Below the pieces are notes generated by a model that saw nothing but the letters and a program-made list of their open reading frames with translations, was not told the origin of the DNA and made no database searches. Shown here one piece after another: positions 9,177 to 17,701 of a stretch of DNA of 64,000 nt. This DNA is from Streptomyces puniciscabiei (lineage in GTDB: Bacteria > Actinomycetota > Actinomycetes > Streptomycetales > Streptomycetaceae), in contig NZ_VFNX01000002.1 in NCBI RefSeq assembly GCF_006715785.1, positions 124,001-188,000 on the forward strand, written 5' to 3'. The position numbers and the translations under genes were made by a program. Position 1 is the first letter of the stretch. Every line of letters starts with the position of its first letter.

Positions 9177-9619
9177 GGCGCACCCGTGCGGGGGCCGGGC
9201 AGTCCGGTGACCCAGTCGGTGATGGTGACGGTCGTGCCCTTGCCGGGACTGCTGTCGATGCTGAACTCCTGGACGAGCCGTTTGGCGCCGCTCAGGCCCA
9301 GCCCCAGGCCGCCGCCGGTGGTGTAGCCGTCGGTCATGGCCTGGTCGATGTCCCGGATGCCGGGGCCGGCGTCGACGAACGACAGCCGCAGTCCGCGCCT
9401 GCCCCCCTCGTCCAGGATCGTCATCGCCATGGACCCGCCACCACCGTGCACCAGCGTGTTGCGGGCCAGTTCACTGACCGCGGTGACCAGCTTCGTCTGC
9501 TGGACCAGACTGAAGCCGAGATCGGCGGCGGCCCGGCGTACGTGCTGGCGTACCCAGGCCAGGTCCGCGTCCGAGCCGATGGGCAGACGCGTGGTCGGCG
9601 CGAGTGGGGCATGCATCAT
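9173..9619 (-). CDS. rsbT: RsbT-type serine kinase
   Basis: A 148-residue single-domain HATPase kinase. The N box ELARNTLVHGGGG, G1 DAGPGI and G2 GGLGLGLSGAKRL are intact, ending in SSPGKGTTV. Length and motifs match RsbT, which phosphorylates the STAS proteins RsbS and RsbR and, when released, activates an RsbU phosphatase. ATG 9619 overlaps the rsbS stop (ATGA). It is the third gene of the operon. Confidence 0.88.
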   Translation of the reverse strand: MMHAPLAPTTRLPIGSDADLAWVRQHVRRAAADLGFSLVQQTKLVTAVSELARNTLVHGGGGSMAMTILDEGGRRGLRLSFVDAGPGIRDIDQAMTDGYTTGGGLGLGLSGAKRLVQEFSIDSSPGKGTTVTITDWVTGLPGPRTGAP

Positions 9620-10032
9620 GCACCCTCTTCCGGATGAACGGGTGAGGCTGCCGAGGGGGCACGGCCCAGCAGGGACAGCGCCCTCTCGACGTCCAGGGCC
9701 GTGACCAGGCCGGGCAGGGTGAGACCAAGCTCGACCAGCGTGATGGCCACGGCGGGACGCATGCCGGCCAGCACCGTCCTGGCTGCCAGCAGGTGTGCGT
9801 TCGCGGCGATCTCGGCCAGGATGCGGCCGAGGAAGGAGTCGACCATCTCCACTCCGGAGATGTCGATCACGACGCCGCCCACCGGCACCGGGCTGGCCGC
9901 GATACGGTGGGCGAGATCGTCCTTGAGTTGTTCGGCCGCTCCGTCGTGCAGCTCTCCTTGCAGGGTGACCAGCAGGACGTCTCCGAGTGCCAGGACCGGC
10001 ACCCTACCCGCGTGGTCGAAGAAGCCGGTCAC
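9616..10032 (-). CDS. rsbS: RsbS-type STAS protein
   Basis: A 138-residue single STAS domain. Ser66 in VEMVDSFLGR aligns with the RsbS serine phosphorylated by RsbT (Ser59 in Bacillus subtilis), and the GMRPAVAITLVELGL segment is typical of RsbS. GTG 10032 overlaps the rsbR stop (GTGA). With RsbR it should form the stressosome scaffold that holds RsbT. The same frame runs on upstream in low-quality sequence, so the overlap fixes the start. Confidence 0.88.
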   Translation of the reverse strand: MTGFFDHAGRVPVLALGDVLLVTLQGELHDGAAEQLKDDLAHRIAASPVPVGGVVIDISGVEMVDSFLGRILAEIAANAHLLAARTVLAGMRPAVAITLVELGLTLPGLVTALDVERALSLLGRAPSAASPVHPEEGA

Positions 10033-10925
10033 CGTGCGTTCGCTCCCGCGTCCGGGCGTGGCGAGACGACGATGCCCTGCTGAGTGAGCGCGTGGGCCAA
10101 GGCGTCGGCGAGGCCGGCCCGCGTGATGATCGACCCCAGGTCGATACCGAGGTGCACTATGGTCTGCGCGATCGCGGGGCGGATGCCGGAGACGATGCAC
10201 TCCGCGCCCATCAGACGGGCCGCGGCGACGGTCTTCATCAGGTGCTGGGCGACGAGGGAGTCGACGGTCGGCACGCCGGTGATGTCGAGGATGGCGTACC
10301 GGGCCCGCTGCTCGACGATGGCCTCCAGCAGGCTCTCCATCACCACCTGGCTGCGGGCGCTGTCCAGCGTGCCGATCAGCGGTACGGCGACGACGCCCTC
10401 CCACAGCCTGATGACCGGAGTGGCCACCTCCAGCAGCTGCTGGCGCTGCCGGGCGATCAGCTCCTCCCCCGCGCTGAGGGTCGTCTCCATGACCACCAGG
10501 CGCAGCGTCCCCATGAGCACCGCCAGTGCGAGCACACACGCGTGCGCGTGCTCGTCGGCGGCCTCGAACTCGGCGCTCAGCAACGCGGCGGCCGGTTCTC
10601 GCAGTCCCGCGACCTCCGCGGCGATCTGGGCAGGGCCGAATCCGGCTCGGGCGCGGGAGGCCGCCATCCGGCCGAGCTGGTCCTTCACGGCACCGAAGCC
10701 GGGGGCGTCGATGTCCTCCAGCCGCCCGGAGCGGGCCACTTCGGCCAGAGCGTCCACCACGGCCTTGCACGCCTCGACCGCCTCGTCCCGGGAGACGGTG
10801 AACACCGTGCCGAAGAGAGCGGCGTCGGCCCACCGTTGGGCGATCTGCTCGCGCCGCCGCTCCAGGAAGCCAGCCAGTTCCCGCACGACCTCGGGGGCCA
10901 CGTCGTGCTGCTCCGCCACCTGCAT
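10029..10925 (-). CDS. rsbR: RsbR-type stressosome protein
   Basis: A 298-residue protein with a helical N-terminal sensor-like domain (~1-160), a linker helix and a C-terminal STAS domain (~165-285). DITGVPTVDS (Ser223) and GIRPAIAQTIVHLGID (Thr255) match the phosphorylated regions of RsbR. It is the first gene of the minus-strand operon rsbR-rsbS-rsbT-rsbT/X-PP2C. ATG 10925 is preceded by GGGAG with short spacing; an ATG at 10970 is the alternative. Upstream DNA (10930-11030) contains an AT-rich patch (10975-10995) that may hold the promoter. The signal sensed is unknown. Confidence 0.87.
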   Translation of the reverse strand: MQVAEQHDVAPEVVRELAGFLERRREQIAQRWADAALFGTVFTVSRDEAVEACKAVVDALAEVARSGRLEDIDAPGFGAVKDQLGRMAASRARAGFGPAQIAAEVAGLREPAAALLSAEFEAADEHAHACVLALAVLMGTLRLVVMETTLSAGEELIARQRQQLLEVATPVIRLWEGVVAVPLIGTLDSARSQVVMESLLEAIVEQRARYAILDITGVPTVDSLVAQHLMKTVAAARLMGAECIVSGIRPAIAQTIVHLGIDLGSIITRAGLADALAHALTQQGIVVSPRPDAGANAR

Positions 10926-11033
10926 CGTCTCCCTGCTGCACGCTCGGCGGCCCGCCCGGCGGCAGGCCATGGAACAATTATTGCTTTATGGCAAGCGTTG
11001 GTGCGACGGTACCGGCCGAACCACACGCGATCG

Positions 11034-12224
11034 TCACATTCGCTCCGCCGGGACCGGCCCGCCGCCCATGTCCCTACCCCGCCAGTCCAGGCATACGACG
11101 AGGGCGTCGTCGTCCGGCACCGGCTTGCCGCGGTGGCCGGTCAGTTCGCGCAGGATGGCGCGCGGCACCTCGGCGGCGGGCAGCAGCCGGGTGGCCTGGA
11201 TGGCCCGGGCCAGTGCCTCGTCCCCGTACGCTTCGCCCTTGGGCGAGGCCACGGCGTGCACGCCGTCGCTGACGAAGACGAGTCGATCACCGGGCTCGAC
11301 CTGGAAGTCCTGAGCCACGTAGTCGGTCTCCTCGAACATGCCCAACGGAAGCTGGGCGTCGAAGGTGACGCGCTCCACGGCGCCGTTCCGCAGTCGCAGC
11401 ATCTGAGGGGAGCCCGCGTCCACGACGCCGGCCCGGCCGGTGGCAAGGTCGAAGTCGAACATGAGCACGGACAGGTAGCAGCGCCCCTGATAGTGCGCGT
11501 AGACGGCCTGGTCGGCGAGGGCCGCCTGGTCGGCGATGGAGATGCCGGCGCGCCGCGCGTTGCGCAGGGCGTTGATGGCCAGGTTGGTCAGCAGGGCGGC
11601 CTCTATGCCCTCGCCCATGCCGTTGGTGACGTAGAGCATCAGGTGGTCGGCCGTCGCGGACCAGTCGAAATTGTCGCCGAAGATGGCGTACGCCGGCTCC
11701 AGTTGAGCCCCCAGTTCGTACTCGGGGCGGGAGCAGGAACGGCCGGGCAGCAGCTGCCACTGCATCTCGGCGGCCAGGGTGAGCCGGTCCTTGCGCCGCA
11801 CCTGCAGATACACGTCCGTGTCGCGCTCGGCCACGATCAGCTCGTGCCCCAGTACCTCGGCGATCTCGGCCAGTTCGGGCTCCCAGCGGCGTACCGCCTC
11901 GCTCCCGGGCAGGATCACGGACAGCACGCCGAGCCGGTCGCCGCGCACGGTCACCGGCAGGTGCAGGCGGGCCCGCCCGTCCCGGCCATCCTCGCAGTAC
12001 GGCTTCTGCGAGCCGAAGGCCCGGCCGGCCGGGCTGTTGTGCACCGACACCGGCTGAAGCGTGGGGGCCGACACCGGCTGAAGCACCGTCAGGCTGTAGT
12101 CGGCCATCAACAGCTCGACGTCTTCTGCGCCGTACTGCTCGATGAGTACGACACGCACGGCATCGAGCAAGTCGTAGGGGGCCGCGGTGCGCAGAGCGCG
12201 TTCAGCGGCATGGAATCTCTTCAC
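11034..12224 (-). CDS. SpoIIE-type PP2C phosphatase, copy 2
   Basis: A 396-residue paralogue of the 5094-6281 product, with the same GAF-like N-terminal half and PP2C half. Motifs include AEMQWQLLPG, GDNFDWSATADH, TNGMGEG, VSDGVHAV and PDDDALVVCLDW. Here the SDG aspartate is present, but the first copy's TDGMGQG reads TNGMGEG, so an Asp of the central motif is Asn. The start is GTG 12224 by comparison with copy 1; an upstream ATG (12260) is less likely. An in-frame 24-bp tandem duplication repeats LQPVS. It is divergent from the MarR at 12376, sharing a 151-bp control region. Confidence 0.82.
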   Translation of the reverse strand: MKRFHAAERALRTAAPYDLLDAVRVVLIEQYGAEDVELLMADYSLTVLQPVSAPTLQPVSVHNSPAGRAFGSQKPYCEDGRDGRARLHLPVTVRGDRLGVLSVILPGSEAVRRWEPELAEIAEVLGHELIVAERDTDVYLQVRRKDRLTLAAEMQWQLLPGRSCSRPEYELGAQLEPAYAIFGDNFDWSATADHLMLYVTNGMGEGIEAALLTNLAINALRNARRAGISIADQAALADQAVYAHYQGRCYLSVLMFDFDLATGRAGVVDAGSPQMLRLRNGAVERVTFDAQLPLGMFEETDYVAQDFQVEPGDRLVFVSDGVHAVASPKGEAYGDEALARAIQATRLLPAAEVPRAILRELTGHRGKPVPDDDALVVCLDWRGRDMGGGPVPAERM

Positions 12225-12375
12225 GATGGGAAAACACCAACCTTTCGCCGGACAACGCACGGGCCTCGCCCATGAGGCCGAACTCCCGCAAACGCGTCGG
12301 TCGCCCCGGATCAGCCGCGGCCGCCCGTGCGCCTAGTACGCTGACAGGCACCCCAGCGCCTGCGAGAGTGTGACC

Positions 12376-12855
12376 GTGACTGCCTTCCGCCGCTACCCAG
12401 AGCCCGAAGAGGTCGCACACGTGACCACCAGGGCCGTCGAGCTGCTGGAGGTCGTGTGGGGCCGGGCCTCCACCGCGCCCACCTCCGCGTCCCAGCTTCG
12501 GGTGCTGCACATCCTCGAGCACCACGACGGCATCAATCTGCGCACGCTGGCCGAGACCCTGGCCTCGACCCCGCCGTCCACGAGCCGGTTGTGCGACCGG
12601 CTCGTCGCCGCCGGGTTCGTCGAGCGGGTGGTGAGCGCGGAGGACCGGCGGGAAGTGCGGCTGCACCTGAGCGGCCGAGGCCGCGCCTTCCTCGCCGACC
12701 TGCGCGCCCGCCGGGAGCGGGAGCTGCGGAAGGTGCTGGCGGATATGCCCGCCGCCAAGCGGATCGCACTGCTGGAGGGGCTCGAGGCGTTCTGCGGCAC
12801 AGCGGCGACGCAGATACACGAGGACACCACGGATCCCAGCAGCCAGACCGCCTGA
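12376..12855 (+). CDS. MarR-family regulator, copy 2 (PP2C-linked)
   Basis: A 159-residue winged-helix protein with LAETLASTPPSTSRLCDRLV and the wing DRREVRLHLSGRG. It is a paralogue of the 4562-5074 protein. GTG 12376 has GAGAG 7 nt upstream; GTG 12370 has too little spacing. It is divergent from the PP2C gene at 11034-12224, so autoregulation and control of that gene are plausible. A possible -10 (TAGTAC) lies near 12334. Target and ligand are unknown. Confidence 0.8.
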   Translation: MTAFRRYPEPEEVAHVTTRAVELLEVVWGRASTAPTSASQLRVLHILEHHDGINLRTLAETLASTPPSTSRLCDRLVAAGFVERVVSAEDRREVRLHLSGRGRAFLADLRARRERELRKVLADMPAAKRIALLEGLEAFCGTAATQIHEDTTDPSSQTA

Positions 12856-13129
12856 GCCGCCGTTGGGGGCGCCTGCGCCACCGCCGCCTTTCGGCGACGA
12901 CGACCAGCGCACGGAGTGGTCTCCGTCCACCGGAGCATTCCAGGGTCCTTCCCGCGCACGTCCGACACGGCCACTTTGTTGCCTCATGGCTATTGTTGTC
13001 AAACGGCAACAGTGCGTCTGACAGCCTTACGTGGATTCGGTTACCCCGTAACGGCGCGATGTGCGGGCGTTGTGCCGTATGTCTCGGCGAAGCTCCGCCG
13101 GACTCGGGCAAGTCGGACGTGCACCCCGC

Positions 13130-13480
13130 TCAGAGCAGGACGCGGGCGATGAGCAGGGCGAGGTCGTTCTCGCCGCTGGGCGAGCGCAGGGCACCGAGGA
13201 ACTGGTCGCAGGTGTCGTCGGTGTAGAGGACCAGTTCGCCGCCGGGGCGGAACGGGATGGTCGCCGCCTCGAAGGGCAGGTGGCCGGCGAGGCAGACTTC
13301 GCAGGTGCCCTCGTGGGGTCGTAGAAGCAGTAGATGCAGGTGGTGATGGTCTGCTCGGTGGCTTCGGTCAGATGGTCCAAGCGGTGGAGGGCCTCGGCGG
13401 GGGCGAGCGAGAGTTCGGCGCACGCGAGGGCGGCGCTGCTCAGTGCGGTGAAGACGTAGCCGATCCGAACCGGCCTGGTT
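13130..13480 (-). pseudogene. PP2C phosphatase C-terminal relic
   Basis: Two frames together read as the end of a SpoIIE-type PP2C. Upstream is SLAPAEALHRLDHLTEAT then TTCIYCFYDP. After a frameshift near 13315 it reads EVCLAGHLPFEAA, ELVLYTDDT and a closing ENDLALLIARV. The catalytic first half is absent. It is most likely a third, decayed relative of the phosphatases to its left. Confidence 0.6.
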
Positions 13481-14120
13481 CTCTGCCCATCGCCCGAGCC
13501 GCAACGACATGGCCACCCGGCCTGTGGGCGGCGCCGCCTGGCCACGCCCAGGCGGTCGAGAGCGCGCCGCACATGGGTCCGGCCTCCCGGGGCCGGCCCG
13601 GATCGGATGTCATCGGCACAGGTGAACAGCCGGACGCGCCTGGCCGTGCTGCGCCACGACCAGCGCGCCGCCGACCTGGCCGGCGCTAACGGCATGCTGG
13701 ACGAACCAGCGGCCCAGGCCCGGCAGACGCAGCCGGGTCGTACGCCGCCGCTCGACACCGATCTGGCCAGCGACGTCATCCTGGCCTGTCCGCTCTCAAC
13801 CTCGGATCAAAAACCAGTTCCGGGATGAAACATCGGGAGAAAGCGACCTCGCAGTTCGGCTGACGGTGAGCTGACGCGGGCCGCTGCCGATCCTGGCGTT
13901 CGGATGCACAGCAGGGCTGGACAGGACCAGCCTTGTCCGGCCCCGCTGCCACGCCCGCACCGATAGCGTGCACGTGGTCCTGGCTCGCGCGCCTCTGGCG
14001 GCTCTGCGGGGGCAGAGGGACAGTCGCCCTTGGCCCCGGGGCTGCCGGCCGTGGTGGGGAGGGCGGTCGGCGGGTCGTTGGGCCTGTGGTGACGGCGGTG
14101 CTGCCGGGTCTCGCCCTGCG
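13481..14120. other. Degraded sequence, no intact gene
   Basis: Short minus-strand stretches resemble coding sequence (for example one with RLPGLGRWFVQHAV) but are broken and not identifiable. No promoter or repeat stands out. Confidence 0.4.
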
Positions 14121-14969
14121 CTATGGAGTTGTGGGCCGTGGGTGCAGCCGTTCCCCCAGGAGCGAGAGACTGCCGATGCCGAGGGTGATCAGTGTGCAGG
14201 CGATGAAGGCCGGTGCGGGTCCGGCGGTGTCGAGGAGTGCGGCGGCTGTGAGTCCGGCGGCTCCGTAGCCCACCCCGGCCGCGGCGTAGAGAACGGAGAA
14301 GCCTGTTGCCCAGGCATGCTGGGGAAGGCGTTGTTGGAGGGCGAGGTTGCGGATGACCAGCAGGGGGCTGTAGAGGAACCCGCCGATCGCGAAGGCGAGG
14401 GCGAAGTTCATGGGGTGCGTGGTCAGGCCGGGCAGGGCGAAGGCGCCGGTCAGCACGGGCAGCAGGACGAGGGTCTGGCTGAACGGGCTTCCGGGCCAGC
14501 GGCGGCTTCCGTAGGCGAGGCCGGCGGCCACGCTGGCGACGGCGAAGGCGGTCATGACCGGCCCGGCCAGCGCCGGGGAGGAACCGACGTCGTCCAGCCG
14601 GGCCGGCAGGAGGACGTCGACGGTGCCGATGAGGAACATGATCGCGGCTGACAGCAGGGTGGTGGGCCAGGTGAGCCGGAGGATCGCCGCTGTCCCCAGC
14701 CGTTCGGGCAGCGTGCCTTCGCCCGGGGTCCCGGTGCGGGGGTCGGTGTGCGGTATGCGGTGGGCGAACAGGAGGGGGGCGGCGGAGGCGGCGGCCATGG
14801 CGATGAGGGCTCCGATGGCGGAGAACTGGACGTAGAGCAGGGAGGCGAGTGGAGGTGCGACGGCCCAGACGATCTTCTCGAAGGAGGCTATGTGCAGGTC
14901 GTTCCGGGTCAGCAGCGTGTAGCGGTGCATGTAGTTGGAGCCGAGTACGCGCTCAGCGGCGAAGTGCAT
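14121..14969 (-). pseudogene. MFS transporter, N-terminally truncated
   Basis: A 282-residue hydrophobic frame with about eight membrane segments. It resembles the later helices of a major facilitator: a central loop after FAHRIPH, then six helices including FAIGGFLYSPLLVIRN. MFS proteins usually have ~400 residues and 12 helices, so roughly the first third is missing. The frame begins directly against a scrap of an ATP-grasp enzyme (14972-15062), which points to a deletion that joined two genes. Export activity is unlikely; substrate unknown. Confidence 0.6.
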
Positions 14970-14971
14970 GT

Positions 14972-15062
14972 GCGTGCAGCCCCCACGCGGGCGTTCACCC
15001 CGTTGAACAGCAACCTTCCTTCGGCGGTGAGGATGGAGTCGCAGTTGAGGTATCCGCCGTCC
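14972..15062 (-). pseudogene. ATP-grasp ligase C-terminal scrap
   Basis: About 28 codons read GYLNCDSILTAEG then RLLFNGVNAR, matching the metal-binding end of ATP-grasp enzymes (dG-x-x-x-N-E-N-A-R type; here the Glu is Gly). The rest of the gene is missing. ATP-grasp peptide ligases often sit beside an MFS exporter, as this scrap does. Confidence 0.4.
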
Positions 15063-15128
15063 CCGGGTCGGCCAGGGGCTGCCGGTCGCGGTCCGGTGCG
15101 GCGGTCGGCGGACGTCGGGTGGTGGCCG

Positions 15129-16280
15129 CTACGCCGTGGTGTGGCGGTGCCTGCGGACGACGTACACGCCGAGCGCGGTGAGGACCAGCAGGCCAGCGGA
15201 CACGCCGAGCCAGCCGGTGCCGGGGTCCGCGGTGACGCCGCGCTTGGCGACCGGACGGCCAGTGACGATCAGCTGGCCGGTCCTCTTCACCCGGCCGTGG
15301 TGCGCGACCACGGTGACCGGGTAGGTGCCGGACGTGAGACCGGTGCGAACGGTGGCCATGGCGTAGTAGCGCGGGTCGTCGCCGTCCGCGGCCTTGGTGT
15401 CGTCGCGCCTGAGGTTGACCGGTTGGGTGAACGCCGGGGAGGTGGCGGAGAGCCGGTTCTCCTCGCCGGGGTCCGGGTACGTGTCCTTCCACAGCACGTA
15501 GACCCTTCCTCCGGCGCGGACCCGGTAGCCGTGCTCGCGGGCGGTGTCGAGGTCGAACGTCGGGGAGAAGACCGGACCGCGGGCCCTGCCCAGGTAGTCG
15601 CTGTCACCCGGCCGTGCCGCCCGTACCGTGAGGGACTTCTCGGCGACCCGGCGGCCATCCGGTCCGTACAGGCCGAAGGCGTACGTACCGTCCTTCACTT
15701 CCGGGCGGATGTACGGCTGACCGGTGAACAGGCGGGGGGTGTAGTGGTCGTACTGGTTGTCGTGGACGAGCCGGACCGGATCGGCCAGCGCGGTGGAACG
15801 CACGGTGAAGTCGGTACCGGTCTCTCCCGGGTACAGGTCGTCGAACTCCGTGTCGATCTGCTCCCCCGGCCGGGCGGCTGTGCCGTAGAGAGCCTGCACC
15901 TCGAACGACGGACGCTGGGACGGCAGGACCCGTATCTTGTACCGGGCCACGGCACGGTCACCGATCTTCGCGACGAGCGGATACACACCCGGCTTGTCGG
16001 ACAGGGCCAGCGTGGCCACCGCGTCGAAGCGACCGTCGTCGTCGGACCACTTCAAGGCGACCGTGCCGGAGAACGCCGACGAGGTGGCGGTCACGGCCTT
16101 CGCTTCCCGCGGCACCCCCTCCAGGGACAGGTCCACGAGTTGCCCGGGGCGGGCCCAGTCGCTGCCGAACATCTCCACGTCGAGCTTCGGACCGGAGGCG
16201 GCGAACGCGGTCCCCGTCGAGAGACAGCCACTCAGCAGGATCCCCGAAACCAGCGCGGCCACCCGCCTGGACCATCCCAT
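15129..16280 (-). CDS. Secreted, C-terminally membrane-anchored protein of unknown function
   Basis: A 383-residue protein. It begins with a signal peptide (WSRRVAALVSGILLSG, with Cys in the SGCLS region, possibly a lipobox), has ~320 residues of repeated beta-rich domains resembling Ig-like folds (KLDVEMFGSDWARPGQ; SGTYPVTVVAHHGRV), then one membrane helix (LGVSAGLLVLTALGVYVV) and a basic tail. ATG 16280 follows GGGGAG with good spacing. It probably faces outward, anchored at the membrane. No enzyme motif is seen. Confidence 0.75.
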   Translation of the reverse strand: MGWSRRVAALVSGILLSGCLSTGTAFAASGPKLDVEMFGSDWARPGQLVDLSLEGVPREAKAVTATSSAFSGTVALKWSDDDGRFDAVATLALSDKPGVYPLVAKIGDRAVARYKIRVLPSQRPSFEVQALYGTAARPGEQIDTEFDDLYPGETGTDFTVRSTALADPVRLVHDNQYDHYTPRLFTGQPYIRPEVKDGTYAFGLYGPDGRRVAEKSLTVRAARPGDSDYLGRARGPVFSPTFDLDTAREHGYRVRAGGRVYVLWKDTYPDPGEENRLSATSPAFTQPVNLRRDDTKAADGDDPRYYAMATVRTGLTSGTYPVTVVAHHGRVKRTGQLIVTGRPVAKRGVTADPGTGWLGVSAGLLVLTALGVYVVRRHRHTTA

Positions 16281-16627
16281 CGCGCTCCCCTGCTCGTCGT
16301 GACGGTTCCGGCTCCCCGCCGGGGGCCGCGCACATGTAGACGTGAGAAACGGGACAGTTGGTTGTCCGCCGGACACAGCAGGCGCACAGTCCGTGGCCCG
16401 CCACCTTGGTGAGGCGGCGGGCCACGACGGACACGGCGAACCGGGCGGTCAGTCCACCAGGTTGACCGCACGGGCCGAGGTGGCGCCGATCTCCTAGGCG
16501 ATCTCGGCCGGCACCGGCTGTGGAAAAGCACGTTCAATGCCGAACCTGGGCTCTGGCGCGAGGCTGGAGCCGCCTGCTGGATCCGCATACTTGCGCCGGG
16601 GCATCGCCGACTGGGTCCACGGCCGGG
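16281..16627. other. Intergenic stretch with a hairpin and a broken small ORF
   Basis: A minus-strand tail reading PVPAEIA, stop, EIGATSARAVNLVD, stop (about 16520-16449) looks like the end of a small gene spoiled by an in-frame TAG. I cannot name it. The hairpin listed separately follows it. Confidence 0.4.
16392..16426. terminator. GC-rich hairpin
   Basis: An 11-bp perfect stem (16392-16402 with 16416-16426, CGTGGCCCGCC / GGCGGGCCACG) and a 13-nt loop, just downstream of the broken minus-strand ORF. No U-tract, as is usual for actinobacterial terminators. Confidence 0.5.
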
Positions 16628-16891
16628 TCACTCGGGTGGGTCGGCGCGTGTTTGGAGCTGCTGCCAGCAGTGGTGGACGTGCTGTTCAGCCTCTCGCACG
16701 GCGCAGGAGGCGGCATCCGCGAGCGCGGCCACGGTCTTGTCGGCGCGGGGTGCGGTGTGACCGCGCACCGGGTGGGCCAGGCGGGCGACGCGTCCTCGGC
16801 CCCCCTGGTGGAGGACGACTGCCCGGGCGACCAGGATCGTGGCGATGACTGCTGCAGCGGTCATCGCAACAGCTGCGTGCTGATCGGACAT
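16628..16891 (-). CDS. Small membrane protein
   Basis: An 87-residue protein with one N-terminal membrane helix (AVAMTAAAVIATILVARAVVL) and a basic, alanine-rich cytoplasmic tail. It lies downstream of the holin-X/DUF3618/DUF4235 cluster in the same direction. ATG 16891 is the likeliest start but its ribosome site is weak; the frame also allows a start at 16981. No known family recognised. Confidence 0.5.
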   Translation of the reverse strand: MSDQHAAVAMTAAAVIATILVARAVVLHQGGRGRVARLAHPVRGHTAPRADKTVAALADAASCAVREAEQHVHHCWQQLQTRADPPE

Positions 16892-16982
16892 GGCTGTGAG
16901 GGGTCCTTCGTGGGGGTACTGGCCGGGGCGATGGGAGGGCTGGTATTCGTGTCCTACCGGCCCTCCCGCCTCCTCATGCACC

Positions 16983-17249
16983 TCAGCCGGGCCAGGTTCC
17001 GGTCAGGCGGCGGACGACGATGGCGCCGGCGCGGTCGACGGCCGCTTTGACTCCGGCGAAGATCGCACCTTGCAGGGTGGCGGCGAGGAGCACTTCGCGC
17101 CAGGCGCGGTCTTCGTCGGTGGCGTCCGGGGCGTCCTCGTCGTGGCCGAGCATCTTCCACGTCTGCTTGAACAGCGCTCCCGCGGCCATGCCGCTGACGG
17201 CGCCGAGCGCGAGACCAACCGGCTTGTAGGCGATCTTCGAAGCCTTCAC
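16983..17249 (-). CDS. DUF4235 membrane protein
   Basis: An 88-residue protein matching the DUF4235 pattern: KIAYKPVGLALGAVSGMAAG, then FKQTWKML, an acidic loop and LLAATLQGAIFAGVKAAVDRAG. Two membrane segments. GTG 17249 sits 8 nt after GGAAGGGG, and the gene follows the DUF3618 stop by 5 bp. It is the last gene of a three-gene operon common in actinobacteria, of unknown function. Confidence 0.8.
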   Translation of the reverse strand: MKASKIAYKPVGLALGAVSGMAAGALFKQTWKMLGHDEDAPDATDEDRAWREVLLAATLQGAIFAGVKAAVDRAGAIVVRRLTGTWPG

Positions 17250-17254
17250 CCGGT

Positions 17255-17701
17255 TCACCCCTTCCGGCGGCAGGCCAGCCACACCACGACGGCCACACCC
17301 GCTGCCGCCAGCAGCACCTTGCGGTTGTCACGCGCCAGCTGCGCTCCCTGGGCGGTCTTCTGGCGCACTGGCTCGGGCGCCTTCTCCTGCCATAGCTGAC
17401 CGGCCTGGGTCGCCTTCGCCCGGGCCTGCTCGGCCGCCTTCGCGGCCTTGTCCTTGACCGGATCGGGCAGCTGGTCCTGCGCCTGGTGGGCCAGGTCGGC
17501 GGCCTTCGCCTTGAGTTCCCCAACCTTCAGGGCGGCTTGTTCCTTCAGCTCGCCAGCCTTCTCCTGGGTGCGCGCCCTGACGTCGGTCTTCGCTGCGAGC
17601 GCCTCGACCGTCTCCCCGAGCTCGGAACGGGTCTGCTCGACCTGCTCGCGCAGTTCCTCGGGGCTGGAGGCGGTGGGTTCGTCGTGAGGCGGCTGGGTCA
17701 T
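17255..17701 (-). CDS. DUF3618 protein
   Basis: A 148-residue protein. The N-terminal SPEELREQVEQTRSELGETV is the DUF3618 signature. A long alanine/lysine-rich amphipathic region (~45-120) follows, then one C-terminal membrane helix (VLLAAAGVAVVVWLAC) and a basic end. ATG 17701 overlaps the upstream stop by 4 bp. Likely a membrane-surface or periplasm-facing structural protein; function unknown. Confidence 0.82.
   Translation of the reverse strand: MTQPPHDEPTASSPEELREQVEQTRSELGETVEALAAKTDVRARTQEKAGELKEQAALKVGELKAKAADLAHQAQDQLPDPVKDKAAKAAEQARAKATQAGQLWQEKAPEPVRQKTAQGAQLARDNRKVLLAAAGVAVVVWLACRRKG

Noticed and set aside
13027..13779. 250-codon intact minus-strand gene
   Set aside because: Coherent protein sequence switches frame near 13315; the open frame is fortuitous around a pseudogene.
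14748..16412. 554-codon plus-strand frame
   Set aside because: Antisense to the secreted protein at 15129-16280, which has a signal peptide and ribosome site.
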